Positions 38,511 to 50,100 of a DNA stretch of 64,000 bases are shown here, in pieces. The position numbers and the translations under genes are program-made. Source of the stretch: Erythrocercus mccallii (Eukaryota > Chordata > Aves > Passeriformes > Dicruridae); NCBI GenBank assembly GCA_013397435.1, contig VZRG01000168.1, forward strand, positions 763,617 through 827,616. The letters are read 5' to 3'. The first letter of the stretch is position 1; every line of letters begins with the position of its first letter. Under the pieces are notes generated by a model that saw only the letters and a program-made list of their open reading frames with translations, did no database searches and had not been told where the DNA came from.

Positions 38511-41500
38511 AGCAAGTGTGCAGTGATCATGGAAGAATAGAACAGATATCAAGTCTGGACCAAACATTTTTAAGCACTTAGCTAAATCTCACTGATGTTA
38601 GTAGGGCAATGTAATTGATTCCAGGTAAAAGCAAAACCAAAAAGACAGGCGGGAAGGAGAGATTTGTAGAGAAGAGGGGATGAGTACACTAGATTCCACA
38701 TGTAAAAAAATAAGCAGTATTTTTGTTGTGACATAATTTTCCATTACTGTTTTAAGATTTACAGTGAGATACAATTTCAGTTTAATTATGTTAGTTATCT
38801 GACCTAAATGATTCCTTCCAAAAATATCATCAGCAACAGTGACTTGGTCAAATTTGAACTAACACTGATGAAAAGAGGTAAGAGCACCACCCTCAACACT
38901 AGAGAACTGAACCATTGCTGAACTCCAAGTACTTGCTTCAAGCACTGGTTTTGTAGGAGCACAACTGGGAACAGTTCCAACCTAGGCACAGGTTTTCTAC
39001 ATCTATTCTTTCAAATGTTTCAGATTAAATAATTAAAATTATAAGCTACAGGATTCTTATAGTATGGTGATAAACATGGATGTTGTGACACCACATGTCT
39101 GTGTTGCTAGAAGAAATTAAATATAAAGGTTTACTACTATCCTTGTCAAAACTGTTGTAATAAATGGCAGAAATTCATACCTAGTTATCAGAAAATTCTC
39201 TTGATAAAAGTCTTCAGCCAAAATGATGGGACCTTCTGCCCAAGTTAAAAATTAATATACTTACTATTGAATGGTTCCAATTAGATCAAGAAGTTTCATG
39301 TCTGTTTTAGGCATCACTTAAAGTGAACTGTAATTTCTTGTGATAAAACAGCTAGTGTTCTTAACAAGTTGACTTTTAGACAAATAAAAAAATATTATTT
39401 ACCTTTTGATTTATACTTAGTTAGAGAAGAAAGTCTCCAAACTTGTCTTGCAAGGTAGTTTTTAAGTTTTCTCTTTTTTTTTGTAGAGTGATTAAAGTAC
39501 AATTCAGGCAGAGACAAAGAGCTATCCCAAGGCACTGTACCATTTAAGGCCTATACTGAAGTGACAAACTATGATACTCTCTTCCTGGTTTTCTTCGTAG
39601 AAGTAAATTCCAGCTTCATCAATGGCTTGAACTGGAGACCTTAAATCACGGACTTGAACCTATTCTGCTTAAAAATCCTGAAAGCTGAACCTGTCCATTC
39701 ACAATAATAAAATATTGTGGAATGAGACCTGCAAAAGTGAAGTTCAAAAGAGAGATTATTTTATAACTAAAATGTCACCAAAACACTGAAATAAATAGAA
39801 TTTATGTGGGTTTTGGGCACACTATGATTTTCAAATATGGGAATGAGCATCTCCTGGGCCCTCAAGAGTGAAGATAGCTGCTGTGCCTTCAAGAGACCCA
39901 TGAGGGTGACTTGCAATGTAGGCACTGCCCTAAAACTGCCCAACAGTCAAACTGTTGATTCATCCAGTCTAATATCCTCTCTCCAGTAAGAGCAGCACCT
40001 ATTGCAGCAGAGGAAGATAAAAACTTCCAGAGCATTCAGTGATGATCCTAATCAGGTTTCATCTGTAACAGCTGCCAGCAGCAGAGTCTGCTGTTATGTT
40101 TTGTTTATTCTTTTAACAGTAGAATTAAAAAAGATATGCTAATCTTCAATATTTTTGTTCCAAGAAGAAAATGCAGCAATTTATGTCATTACACAGTCAA
40201 TCATCATCATAATCGTACATATCAGCTTGAGCAGACCAGAACTGAAGGATAAAAATAGGAAGGGCTTGTTAAAGAATGGGAGTTTTTTAATACATATAGA
40301 GAAAATAGGAGGAAAAAGGAATGGAAAAACAGATCTCAGTAAGAAAAACTGCTCTTCTGGTCAGAAAAGAGGACGAGGAAGAAAAATAGATTTTGGTTCC
40401 CAGTTCTGATGATACCCTGATATCCACAAGAAATGTTAAAACATATGAAACCTTATGATCTTGGTTGGAGTGGTTATAGACAAATACAACCCTCATAAGG
40501 TACACAGAGTTAATCCAGTCAATTTTTATGTCTGCTTACATTACATGAAATGCCTTCTTGTCTAAAAGTTTCCTGAACTCTTATACCAAAAGTGCATTGG
40601 GACAATTGTATGTGTCTCTTTTATCTACAACTGTCTAAGTAAAAGCAAAAAGATGCTAGCTAATATTCAGCCCATTTCCCGTGGCAAGGTCTGCAACTAA
40701 ATCCGTCTACAGGAGAATTGAAGAAAGTGCCCACTTCCACATGACCATCCTACCAGCAGACAGGTGTCCTGGACTGCATTCTGCACAAACCGCATCTCAA
40801 GGATCACACACAGACACTGCAGTTTGCACAAGGGAACAAAAAGCTCAACTGAGGCTGAACCACGGTGCCAGCAATGCCAGGGGTATGGAGGCTCTCAGGA
40901 GAACTGCAAGGGGAAGCTTCAATCCAGTGTTAAAACAGTTGTGATTCTCCTGGAGAAAGTAGAAAACAAGGTAATAATGATCCATGACATTACAAGGATC
41001 TACATTATGTTCACAAAAATGCATTTCATGTTTCTAGTCTGGTTTAGGAAAGTACTTCACCAGACCCTCTGATCTCATGACTGATGTTTAGCTCATGTTA
41101 GTTCAAACATTTGACAAATTAGTATCAAAATTTTCTTTTATTGATTGAAAGAACAAGATGTTGATCTCAATAAATGCTATGGTATTTCTATACATATATA
41201 TGGTATACATTTCTAAAACTAAATCTGTAGCTTCTTTCATACTTTTGTGCTAAGTACCCAGTGAACCATTATTTTGAAACATATGATGAAATATATCCCA
41301 TCTCTATTAGTGACTCTATTATAATGCAATAAAATGAAACACAAACTGTTGTTTAGCTGAGGTGTTTTATCTATTTATTCTATATTAAACAAAATCCTTA
41401 CAGATCACCACAGTTCCAGATGTGGTAGAATTAAATCAGTCCCAGTTTCCAGCAAATCCCTGACATAAATATCTTGAAAAAGCTGTAGAATAACACATAA

Positions 41501-42090
41501 TTTATGTTAACTTTTTGCCTACTAAATTATCTTTTATGCAATCATCAGAGTAAATCAAACTAATGAACTGCTTAAAAAGCAATGGAATATTACTGATAAT
41601 TTTGTTTTAGTGCAGTAAAATTAGCACAAGCATGAGGTTTATGATTTAGACTGTGAATTTCCTTTTACAAGTTAGAAGGCATTTGGAGCCAGGGTTTTTG
41701 ATTCAGATCCTAGTCTTAATTAATCTATCTCATTATAAATCGCGACTACTAAACAAATTTGCCTTATCATCATGCTCATCCGTATTGTAAAAACTGGTAA
41801 TATGAATAAATTGCCGCACTTTCTGGGAGATATCTGTCAGTTTGGTCAGAAGCACTTACATTATTGGAAGGGAAAAATACCTTTTCAAAACTGGAATTAG
41901 ATGAGCTTTTGCTTGCCTCAGTCATATATTTAAACCATTTATATTTAATTTATTAATTGCAAAAGTTGAGCTGCATCATACTTTCTTTGGTGATCTATAG
42001 AGCTGGTTGGATGGAGTCCAGTGGAAAATTTTTTATAAAAATCAAAATTTCAGGAAAAGAAAGCAAGTTTCTCAAATTTAATGTTAATGT

Positions 42091-42110
42091 TCTCCTCTCC
42101 TCTCCTCTCC
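42091..42110. repeat. CTCCT pentamer repeat
   Basis: Four tandem TCTCC/CTCCT units in a short pyrimidine tract. Confidence 0.9.
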
Positions 42111-42309
42111 ATGGGTCCCAGAGATACCATAGTACCTAATTTCATAGGCAAATCTAATTTTTACAAGATCACACAGAAGTTTCCAGTCAAGACAACTTTC
42201 TTCATGACCATCAGTAGTTCCTTTCACACCTTCCACTACCATTCCTTATCCTTTACCTTTTCAACACCACATATACAGTTGCTCTTTAAATATAAACGCA
42301 AAGCTTGGC

Positions 42310-42328
42310 AAAAAAAAAAAAAAAAAAA
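42310..42328. repeat. Poly-A run of 19
   Basis: An uninterrupted A19 tract. No retrocopy or LINE tail is recognisable just upstream, so it is listed as a simple repeat only. Confidence 0.9.
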
Positions 42329-43284
42329 GAACTTAAGATGTTGTAAAGACTGAACTATGAGAGATAATAGAGATTGCAAAGTCTCCATTCACAAAATTTG
42401 CCTTATGATCACATTTTCAGAATGTTGCTTGTTATTGAATATTTTTAACTTCAAAATTTAAACTCTTTAATCTTTACATCTGAAAAGTGCAGTTCCCAGC
42501 TTTATCATACTTGCTGTGCAATAGGCCCGATCCAAGAAAGACAGACTTTCCTCCTCCTTGGGTGAAAGTTTTAAGGAGACAAAGGTAGTGTGAACCAAGC
42601 AGTTTGATTCTTCAAGATAGATTTACTGAGGAACAAGTGAATTCTCATGACTGACTCATTTTGTGTGTGTGTGCTAAGAGCCTCATATTCCTCAGTACCT
42701 GACAACAAGATGCTTGCTATCTATATCTACATTGTTCCTATTCCCCATATCGAGTTCAGTGAGGAGAGAGACATTTCTCAAAATATTCAATCAAATTGCA
42801 GTATGTGTTGACATCCCTGTATTTTGTGTCTCTACTGGGCTTGCTGAGCTCTAGAAACAAGTTTCATTACAAGCCTAACTCAAAATCAGACAGCCCTGAT
42901 CATTATTTTAGGCATTTTTTGTGCTACTTTTTTTTCACATTTCTATGTCACATTATTTTTTATTTTCAAAAATTTCACCATTTTTTCATTCATTAACTCT
43001 CTCATCCTTTACTTTGTGTTTTGTAGAGGGATGAATCATCAATATATCACTCTTCACCAACTTTAGTACTGCTCCCTTCATATTAATAAGTTAGTTATTG
43101 TTAAATTTCTAGAGTTGATAAGGTCAAAATTTGCCTGCAATTTTATCTTTATCTTGGTTCAGTTATTAAAAATGATAAAATTAGTATTCTGGCCTAAATC
43201 ATATATTTCACAAAGCGGTTTATTTTTACTCTTATTTTTTCCTCTTATTCACAATGAGAGAGAATGAAAACCTCTTAATGCTTT

Positions 43285-43345
43285 CCATATTTTCCTCTGC
43301 AAAATGCAGAAACTGAGGTAAAATCTTTTCCCACTTAGTGCTGGT
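43285..43345 (-). repeat. Weak MIR/L2-like string
   Basis: 'Ccatattttcctctgcaaaatgcagaaactgaggtaaaa' resembles the 'ccattttacagatgaggaaactgaggcac' core of MIR/L2 in minus orientation. Flanks are too diverged to extend. Confidence 0.3.
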
Positions 43346-44132
43346 GGGTCTGAATCGGACATTAACTTTGAGGATTAATTCTGGCAGAGTACTTGCAATC
43401 CTAGGTTTTTGAGGCAGTCTTGATAATGATAATATCACAGAATTATCAAAATGTGGTTTAGCATATCAAGGAGCTCTTACTGTGGTTCCTCATTTTTGTG
43501 AATGTGAATATAATTCACATTTTTGTCAGGAACTGCAATTTTCAATTTTCTCTCCTTTTATTGACTGAAGGTTATAAAATTTATTAGAAAACATATAATA
43601 CTTAGAGAAACAAGTTTCACTCACCGCAAATGGTCTGTATGCTCATTTTGTTCAGACCATTTATGTATGACAACAACTGTGTAAAAAAAATTATATAATC
43701 ATTTATGTATAGAGGAAAGCAGATGTAATTTATAGACTTCTGGTCTCTCTCTCTGAAGAGAAGTGATAAGGTAGAATATGTACAGAAAGGCCAAACTGCC
43801 CAAGGGCATTTACAGATTAACAGTGTAATTCATTTGTGTCACTTTTGTTGGTCAGATTCCTCTCACACTTTTCAGTGTAAAAAATGTTCTGTAGATGCTC
43901 AGAGACAGAAACAAAGTGACCCCAAAATAATGTAAATTAAAATCTAGTCAGTTCAGCATTTTCCCATGAGCACAGTAAGAAGCTGCTCTTTTCCCCTACA
44001 CTTTTCATATGTGCACACATACACGGACACAGGAATGAATTAGCTACACTCATGGAGTGAGATCTGGAGAACAGGATTTTTCAGCTGTAACAATCTCAAC
44101 TGGACTGGCTTCCCCAGTTATACATTTGTAGG

Positions 44133-44876
44133 TCATAAAATAACAGAGAATAATAGAACTAATCAGGTTAGAAGAGACCAACTCCCCTGCCATCAGATGT
44201 CAGGGACATCTTCCACTAGACTAGATTGCTTAAATCTAATACAACCCAGCCTTCCTTTCCAGGAACAGGGCATCCACAATTTCCCTGAGCAACTTGTGCC
44301 AGTGCCTCACTACCTTCCAAGTAAAGAACTTCTTCCCAACATCTTATCAAAGCTTCTCCTCTTTTAGTTTAAAACTCTTCCTCCTTGTTCTACCACTATC
44401 AGCCTGTATAAAAAGCGTTTTTCATAAAATCCCTCTTTTTCATAAGCCCCCTTTATGAACTGGAAGGCCACAATGATGTCTCTCCAGAGCCTTCTCTTCT
44501 CCAGGCTGAACAACCTCAGCTCTTTCAGCCTGTGGTCACAGGAGAAGTGGCCCATTCCTCTGATCATCTTTGTGGCACTCTTCAGAACCTGCTCTAAGAG
44601 CTATGTGTCTCTCTTTTCCTGAGGACCCCGAAGCTGGGTGCAGTACTCCAAGTGGAGGCTCACAGGGACAGAGTAGAGGGGTAAAATCGTGACAATTCTT
44701 TGGATGCAGCCCAGGATATGGCTGGGCCTTTTGGGCTGCAAATACACTGTTGGCTCATGTCCAGCTTTTCATCCAGCAGAATTCCCAAGTACTTCTCCAT
44801 AGGGCTACTCTCAGTGAATTCTGGTGATCTATTGCTCCAACTCAGGTGCAGCACCTTTCACTTGGACTTGTAATCT
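44133..44876 (-). repeat. CR1 LINE 3' end with ORF2 C-terminal remnant
   Basis: This is about 740 bp of CR1 in minus orientation. From the left it has the terminal ATTCTATG-like octamers (degenerate, 44133-44160), 'ccttccaagtaaagaacttcttccc', 'ccagagccttctcttctccaggctgaacaacc', and then the ORF2 3' coding part. It is one of the two longest CR1 copies in the window and is 5'-truncated near 44876. Confidence 0.9.
44364..44854 (-). pseudogene. CR1 ORF2 protein C-terminal remnant, broken
   Basis: Two minus-strand frames carry recognisable pieces of the CR1 ORF2 polyprotein downstream of the reverse transcriptase core. The 44660-44854 frame contains EKYLGILLDEKLDMSQQC. The 44364-44567 frame begins MIRGMGHFSCDHRLKELRLF and continues SLEKRRLWRD. 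They lie in different frames with a break between 44567 and 44660. CR1 ORF2 encodes endonuclease and reverse transcriptase for target-primed retrotransposition; the catalytic domains are not present here, so the copy is dead. Confidence 0.85.
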
Positions 44877-45857
44877 CATCTTCCTCATTCCATCTCATCA
44901 ATCTCATCTTTGTCCTGTATAGTCATCAAATCCATCTCCCTGTACTTTGTTTTTAACTGTTAGCTTTACTTACATTGCATGGCTTGACAGCTGTGGGCCT
45001 TCACAAGAGAATCAAGAAACCAAACCCAGTCTTTGTTTAAGCCAATGAGATTTGCTCATTTGCTTTAGCTCTCTTTCTCTGATTCCATGGTTTGGTCATT
45101 CCTCTGAAGGTAAATAATGGTTTTGACCTGTGTAAAGAAAGGCTTGTCAAGTGAAACGGCCTCTTCTGCTAGGCCACAAATTGTAGATCACTGCAAAGAA
45201 GTCAAATGGGATATGAATATAATTCAAATTTTTTGTTCAATCACAGATCAAAACAACAAAAGGAATAACAAAATGCTGATATATCAGGTAGGATGAAAAA
45301 TTAAGTAATGAATTGATGATGTGGTTTCACTGTTACCATTTCTTGAGACCAGACATAATTGTGATAAATTGTTCAGCATAGCTGGAAATAAAAGGTCAAG
45401 GAAAAATGTATTTTCCTGAATTAAATGGTGTTATTAGAAGTAGAAACAGGAAGGAACAGAACTTCTAGTAAAGAGAAGCATTTATAATCTTTTTTTCTCT
45501 TGTGAAATATTCTTTTTTTTACACAGTGATTCTAGACACTTTGACCCTTTAAGTCTACATAACAGCTTTGCTTAATGCACTCTATCATAAGACTATTTTA
45601 ATAATAATTAAACAAGTTTTACTTTGATTCTGCAAGCCATCTGAACTTTAATTTAAATGCATCTTTTTGGAAAAACCAAGTGTTCAACACTGACAACACC
45701 TTTTCTGAAATCAGTGAAAACAATAATTTCACACTTAGGATTCCTTCAATTACAATTCATGCAGCCATGAATCACAGTTTCTGGTTTGTGACTGCTTAAG
45801 AAAGACATGACCCCAGAATTTCTTTATCACATTAGCAAAATCACTTATATTAGCTTA

Positions 45858-45920
45858 AATCATAAGATAATAAAATAATTGAGTTTGGAAAGAACTTCTA
45901 GACATTATCTAGACCAGCTT
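45858..45920 (-). repeat. Short CR1 tail, minus strand
   Basis: 'Aatcataagataataaaataattgagtttggaaagaacttctagacattatctagacc' tracks the minus-strand CR1 terminus (repeated AATCATA/ATAGAAT, then the 'ttggaagggacctc...catctagtcc' block). It is diverged, only about 60 bp, and lies 100 bp from an oppositely oriented CR1. Confidence 0.6.
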
Positions 45921-46017
45921 TTCATGTCTTAACCCTCTAGCTATTTCAACAGTCTGTATTATTTCTTTCAAGGAGACTGGTTTTAGACTTTATTGGAATT
46001 TTTATGAGAGAATAGGA

Positions 46018-46266
46018 ACACACTGAAGCACAGGAGGTTCCATCTGAACATCAGGAAACACTTTTTAACTGTGAGGGTTGCCAAGCACTGACAGATTTTC
46101 CTGTGGTTGTGGAATCCTCATCCTTGGAGGTACACAAAAACTGTTTGCACACAGTGCTGGCAATCATTTTTAGGTGGCCCTGCCAGAGTCGAGGGTTGGA
46201 CCAGATGAACTCCAGAGAGCCCTTTCATCCTCAGTTATCCTGTAATTCTCTGATTCTCTGATTCTG
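46018..46266 (+). repeat. CR1 LINE 3' fragment, plus strand
   Basis: It reads 'aggttccatctgaacatcag', 'cactttttaactgtgagggt', 'tggaatcctcatccttggag', 'ggttggaccagatgaactcc', and ends with three near-perfect terminal octamers 'attctctg' at 46245-46266. This is the standard order of a CR1 3' end. The octameric tail is better preserved than in the neighbouring copies. Confidence 0.9.
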
Positions 46267-46501
46267 CAATCCCAGGTGAAAAAGACCAGAAAGCAACTTT
46301 GCAGAATGGAGGTTTGATTATTTTTCTGCTTTGAGGAGAAGAACAACCCACATGACTTCCATAGATCTGTTTCAAAGTAAATTTTTCTGTTTCTATCACA
46401 AAACCTTCAAAGAATATGCCAAAATATTTCCATTCTTATTCTATTCTTTAATTGAGGAATGACAGCAATTACAACTGGAGAAAAATTATTGTGTTAGTAC
46501 C

Positions 46502-47184
46502 TGTCTTGCTTTAGGAAGGCAGGTATCTGCCAAGGAAAGCTGGCATCTCCCTTGGAATGGAGAATGTAAACCCCCTCCCTCCAAATTATTATAATTTGCA
46601 ATTAAGGGCTTTCAGGCAAAGATTTGGGAATATGAACAACAGTTCTTTACTAGGAATATTAAAAATACAAATGTAGTAGTACAAAAAAAAAAAAGACAAG
46701 CAACCAACCAAACAAAAATCCTAGAAACCCTGGCAGAGTCAGATGTACAACCTGACACCCTGTTGGTCAGGGTGTTGGAAGCAGTCCTCCCAGAACAACA
46801 GATGTGGTTCTGTTGGAGTAGAGATGATCTCATATAAAAGGTGGTGGTGAAATGGGTCCAATCGTCCTCTGGAATCCAGTGGAACACAGGCTATCCTAGT
46901 GTTCCTGAGTCTCAGGTTTTTATCTTGGTAGGAACGGTTGGCTCCCTCCCCCCCCCACTGGGTGAGCATCTCACAATGGGATGATGTAATGTGTCATGTC
47001 ATTGGTGAGCCTTAATGGCCCATTAGCAGCAGATATCCCCCTGGAGGGAGGATGGGTGGTGAAAGAGATAAGAAATACTGCTCCACCCAGTTTTAACAGC
47101 TGGGCCATTATCAGGAGTCATCTGCCCCCCTCCCCCTGGAGTTACAAGAGATAAAGAAAAACATCTCCCCAACTGCTTTCAACA
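46502..47184 (-). mobile_element. Passerine-type ERV solo LTR, minus strand
   Basis: It starts TGTCTTGCTTTAGG and ends TTTCAACA, with TG...CA termini over about 683 bp. The opening (aaggcaggtatctgcc, then 'ggagaatgtaaaccccctccctcc', 'caattaagggctttcaggca', 'ttctttacta') matches from memory an abundant passerine LTR seen in minus orientation. The interior has an A12 run (46682-46693), a C10 run (about 46949) and a palindromic 'accctgttggtcagggtgtt' stretch. No primer-binding site or gag/pol lies beside it, and the flanking 5-6 bases do not match, so a solo LTR with decayed target duplication is likely. Frames of 76-91 codons inside are incidental. Confidence 0.75.
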
Positions 47185-50100
47185 GATGAAATAGAATACA
47201 CATTTTTGGTTCCATAACCCAAAACAATACCTGAGGTGAAAATTTAAGCAAAGAATTATGGAATTGTAACACACAAAAAAGAGCCAGGCATCATACTGGT
47301 TAGAGAACAGACCTTGGCATGCCTTTGACCTATTCCAACTAGCACACATTCCCAGATTATTCCTAGGCATGTCAGAGAAGGTATCATAAGCAGGAGACCA
47401 TTCCCAAAGGCAGTCCACGTGTAGCTAACCTGCTGTGGAAGGTATGGGAGTTCAAGAATGCAGAAAAGGTTTATGATTATGACTCACCGAGCAATGAGTT
47501 TTCCTTAGGGAGAAACGATGCAAAAGCGCAAACAGGGAACCACATACTCACCATGTGGCTGATGTTACATGGGCTTTGCTCTGTCTAATCATCAGACACC
47601 AGAGTGTGTTCAGAAAATAACCAAAAAGAAAACCTGTCTAGAATACAGACATGCATCCATCCATGTTGTCAGGTAGATGCCCATACAGCTCAGTTTGAGC
47701 AAAATGGGAGTGATTTCTTCTCTGTTCTTGGTTCTTCCTGACAAACATAAGCAGCAACGTTTTTTTTTTGCTGAGATTTGCAGATTGCTTTGGATCAGTA
47801 TTTCACTTTCCCAAGGATGACATGATCTGGTAACACTTCAGTCCTGTGCTGAGGTGGAACATTTTCTAGGTCTTACATTTCACAACTCCATTCTCCCTTG
47901 CCTATGCAAATAGTAATCTATCCCATCCCTTTCTCCCTTCCCCTCAGCTTTGTCTTCAACTTGCTCTGGCATCTGTCAGGTCCTTTGTAGATCACTTTAA
48001 TTCATTAATAGGGAAAAAAATCATACAGCTTTCTAGTTTTGCTTTCTGCAGCTTTAATATGTAAAACTGTCTCACAGAGGGATCTGGCACATGTTAAGGT
48101 CAGTACAAAATAAGCAGCAGAACTGTATGTCTGGAAGGGAGGTGGGGAAGAAGAGAGAAAAAACAAAGATGCCCCTTTCAGCACCATTCTTGTTGCTGGT
48201 GTCTTTGTAACACTGTCTCAGAAAATTAATTGTGCTTTTCTGGTGGCTGTTCAAGTTGCTACTAGCGCACAGTCTGTTTCTCCTTTTTAAGTGAAGATGA
48301 CCTTTGTACAGTAAAAAGAAAAGAAGTATATTTGTCTGCCACCATGCTCCACAGAGAAACTTGGCAGCTGTAATTTACCCTCAAAAGAGAATAAAAAATT
48401 TAATACATCTCTTCTTGCTTCTGCTGGTGTGCTTTTTTTTTTTTCCTTCATTCATTCAGAGCATGCAGTCTGAAAAGTTCCACAAAGTAGACAAACAGAT
48501 TAAATCTGTCTGTTGATTGAGAAGTCTCTGTAGTTATTAATATTCATATCCCTTCCTCATTCACCCACCTTTGCCTTCAGATACTCTCAGACATGGGGTT
48601 TAATTCAGGTGCTTTCTATTTTATGCTTTGGAATGCATTATTCATAGTAGTGCCTAGGTGACACTGTTCTATGAGAATTAGTCATCTCTTACGCATTGGT
48701 TTGCCAGTAATTTGACTCTCAGACTGATTTAATAAAGTATCTAATTATCCAAGGAAAAATTCTTTGAAAACATATAAATGGATTTTTCAGTTCATTAAAA
48801 CTCTACTATGATTTCTTAATAGATATTTTTTCCAATAGGTAATTGCAACTTATATATAAATAATGTAAATCTTTATAATTTGCTAAAACTTTATCCTTCT
48901 GCTGGAAATGACTGAAGAGATCCCAGAGATTTTCACAGAAGCTAATTTTGGTTTACTAAGGCTCATCTTTTCCAAATGTCTTCAAAGTCAATGGAGAGGT
49001 AGGTTTTCAAGGACAAAAGTAGGAGGTTTCCTTAGGTGGTCTGATCACCCACTACACTGGAAGTCTGTTATGTCTGCTCTTCCTTTGATCATAAGATCAG
49101 ACAGTTAAGGAGGCTGACTCAGACTTGTATCCTGCAGAGAAGTTTAACTAGAATCTCTTGCAATTTACTCAGTGTGGATGAGTAGGTATTTTACGTCTGA
49201 AGTGTCCTATATTGTGTGTGGATACATGACGTCACATGTTGTACATGAAAAATCACTGGGCAAGTTACTAACATAATGTCTGTGTCAGTATTTTTTGTCC
49301 TCACTGTGCCTCAATCCATTTCATTGTCATTTTACTATCTGCTGTGGCTGACAAGATAGTGGGACCTATAGCACTCTTTGAATCACAAGAAAATTGATGA
49401 GGGAATTCAGAGCCTTACTCTGGAAGGTGATTTAACCCCAGAGAGCTCTCTCTAGGAATAGCTACCAGTAAAAAGGCAAGAAGTATGACAGTCTGAAAAG
49501 GTGATCTTATTGGCAACATACTAGAAACAAATATGAGGTCATGATCCCAAAAGGTGCAGGTTCAGACAGCATGACATATTCAAATGTAAAATAATAATTG
49601 CTGGTCAAGAACAGTCCAAACAAGCCTGTATGAGAACATTCTATCCCAGAAAGGAGAAATAAACTAAAGATGTGAAAAAAACCTCCTGCTATTGATATGC
49701 AACAGTGGACATCAGCTTTTGAACTGAAAAAAAAGCAAGGGCAAAACAAAATTCTGGACTCAATCCTCTGTGTCTTGGCATGTGTACTGAGAGGAACAAT
49801 AAAGTTGGTAAGCAAGGCAAGAAAACATGCAATAGTATGGCAATCAATGAACATGGAGTAAGAATTTTGAAATAGGAAGACTGAATCAATGATGTTCAGG
49901 GGAGACACAGCCTCATCAGTGGGGGAGGAGTGGGACAAGTCTTAAAGTTGATCAATAAAGAGATAAACCACAGTTTCTTTCCAGGTGGATGAAAATGACT
50001 GTTTGCCAGGTTTATTCCCAAGGATAAAATGTGGAAACCAGAAATTTAAGGAAGCAATAAACATTTTGCTATCCAGTGGTACAGAGGCACCACCAGAGCT

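Larger units (their letters stand above)
38511..44132. other. Intergenic with simple repeats only
   Basis: No supported gene. A patch at 40680-40960 is GC-richer with overlapping frames of 87 and 102 codons but no recognisable motif. A CTCCT run and a poly-A run are listed separately. Confidence 0.55.

Noticed and set aside
46612..46969. Frames of 76-91 codons on the minus strand
   Set aside because: They lie within a solo LTR and have no retroviral protein features.
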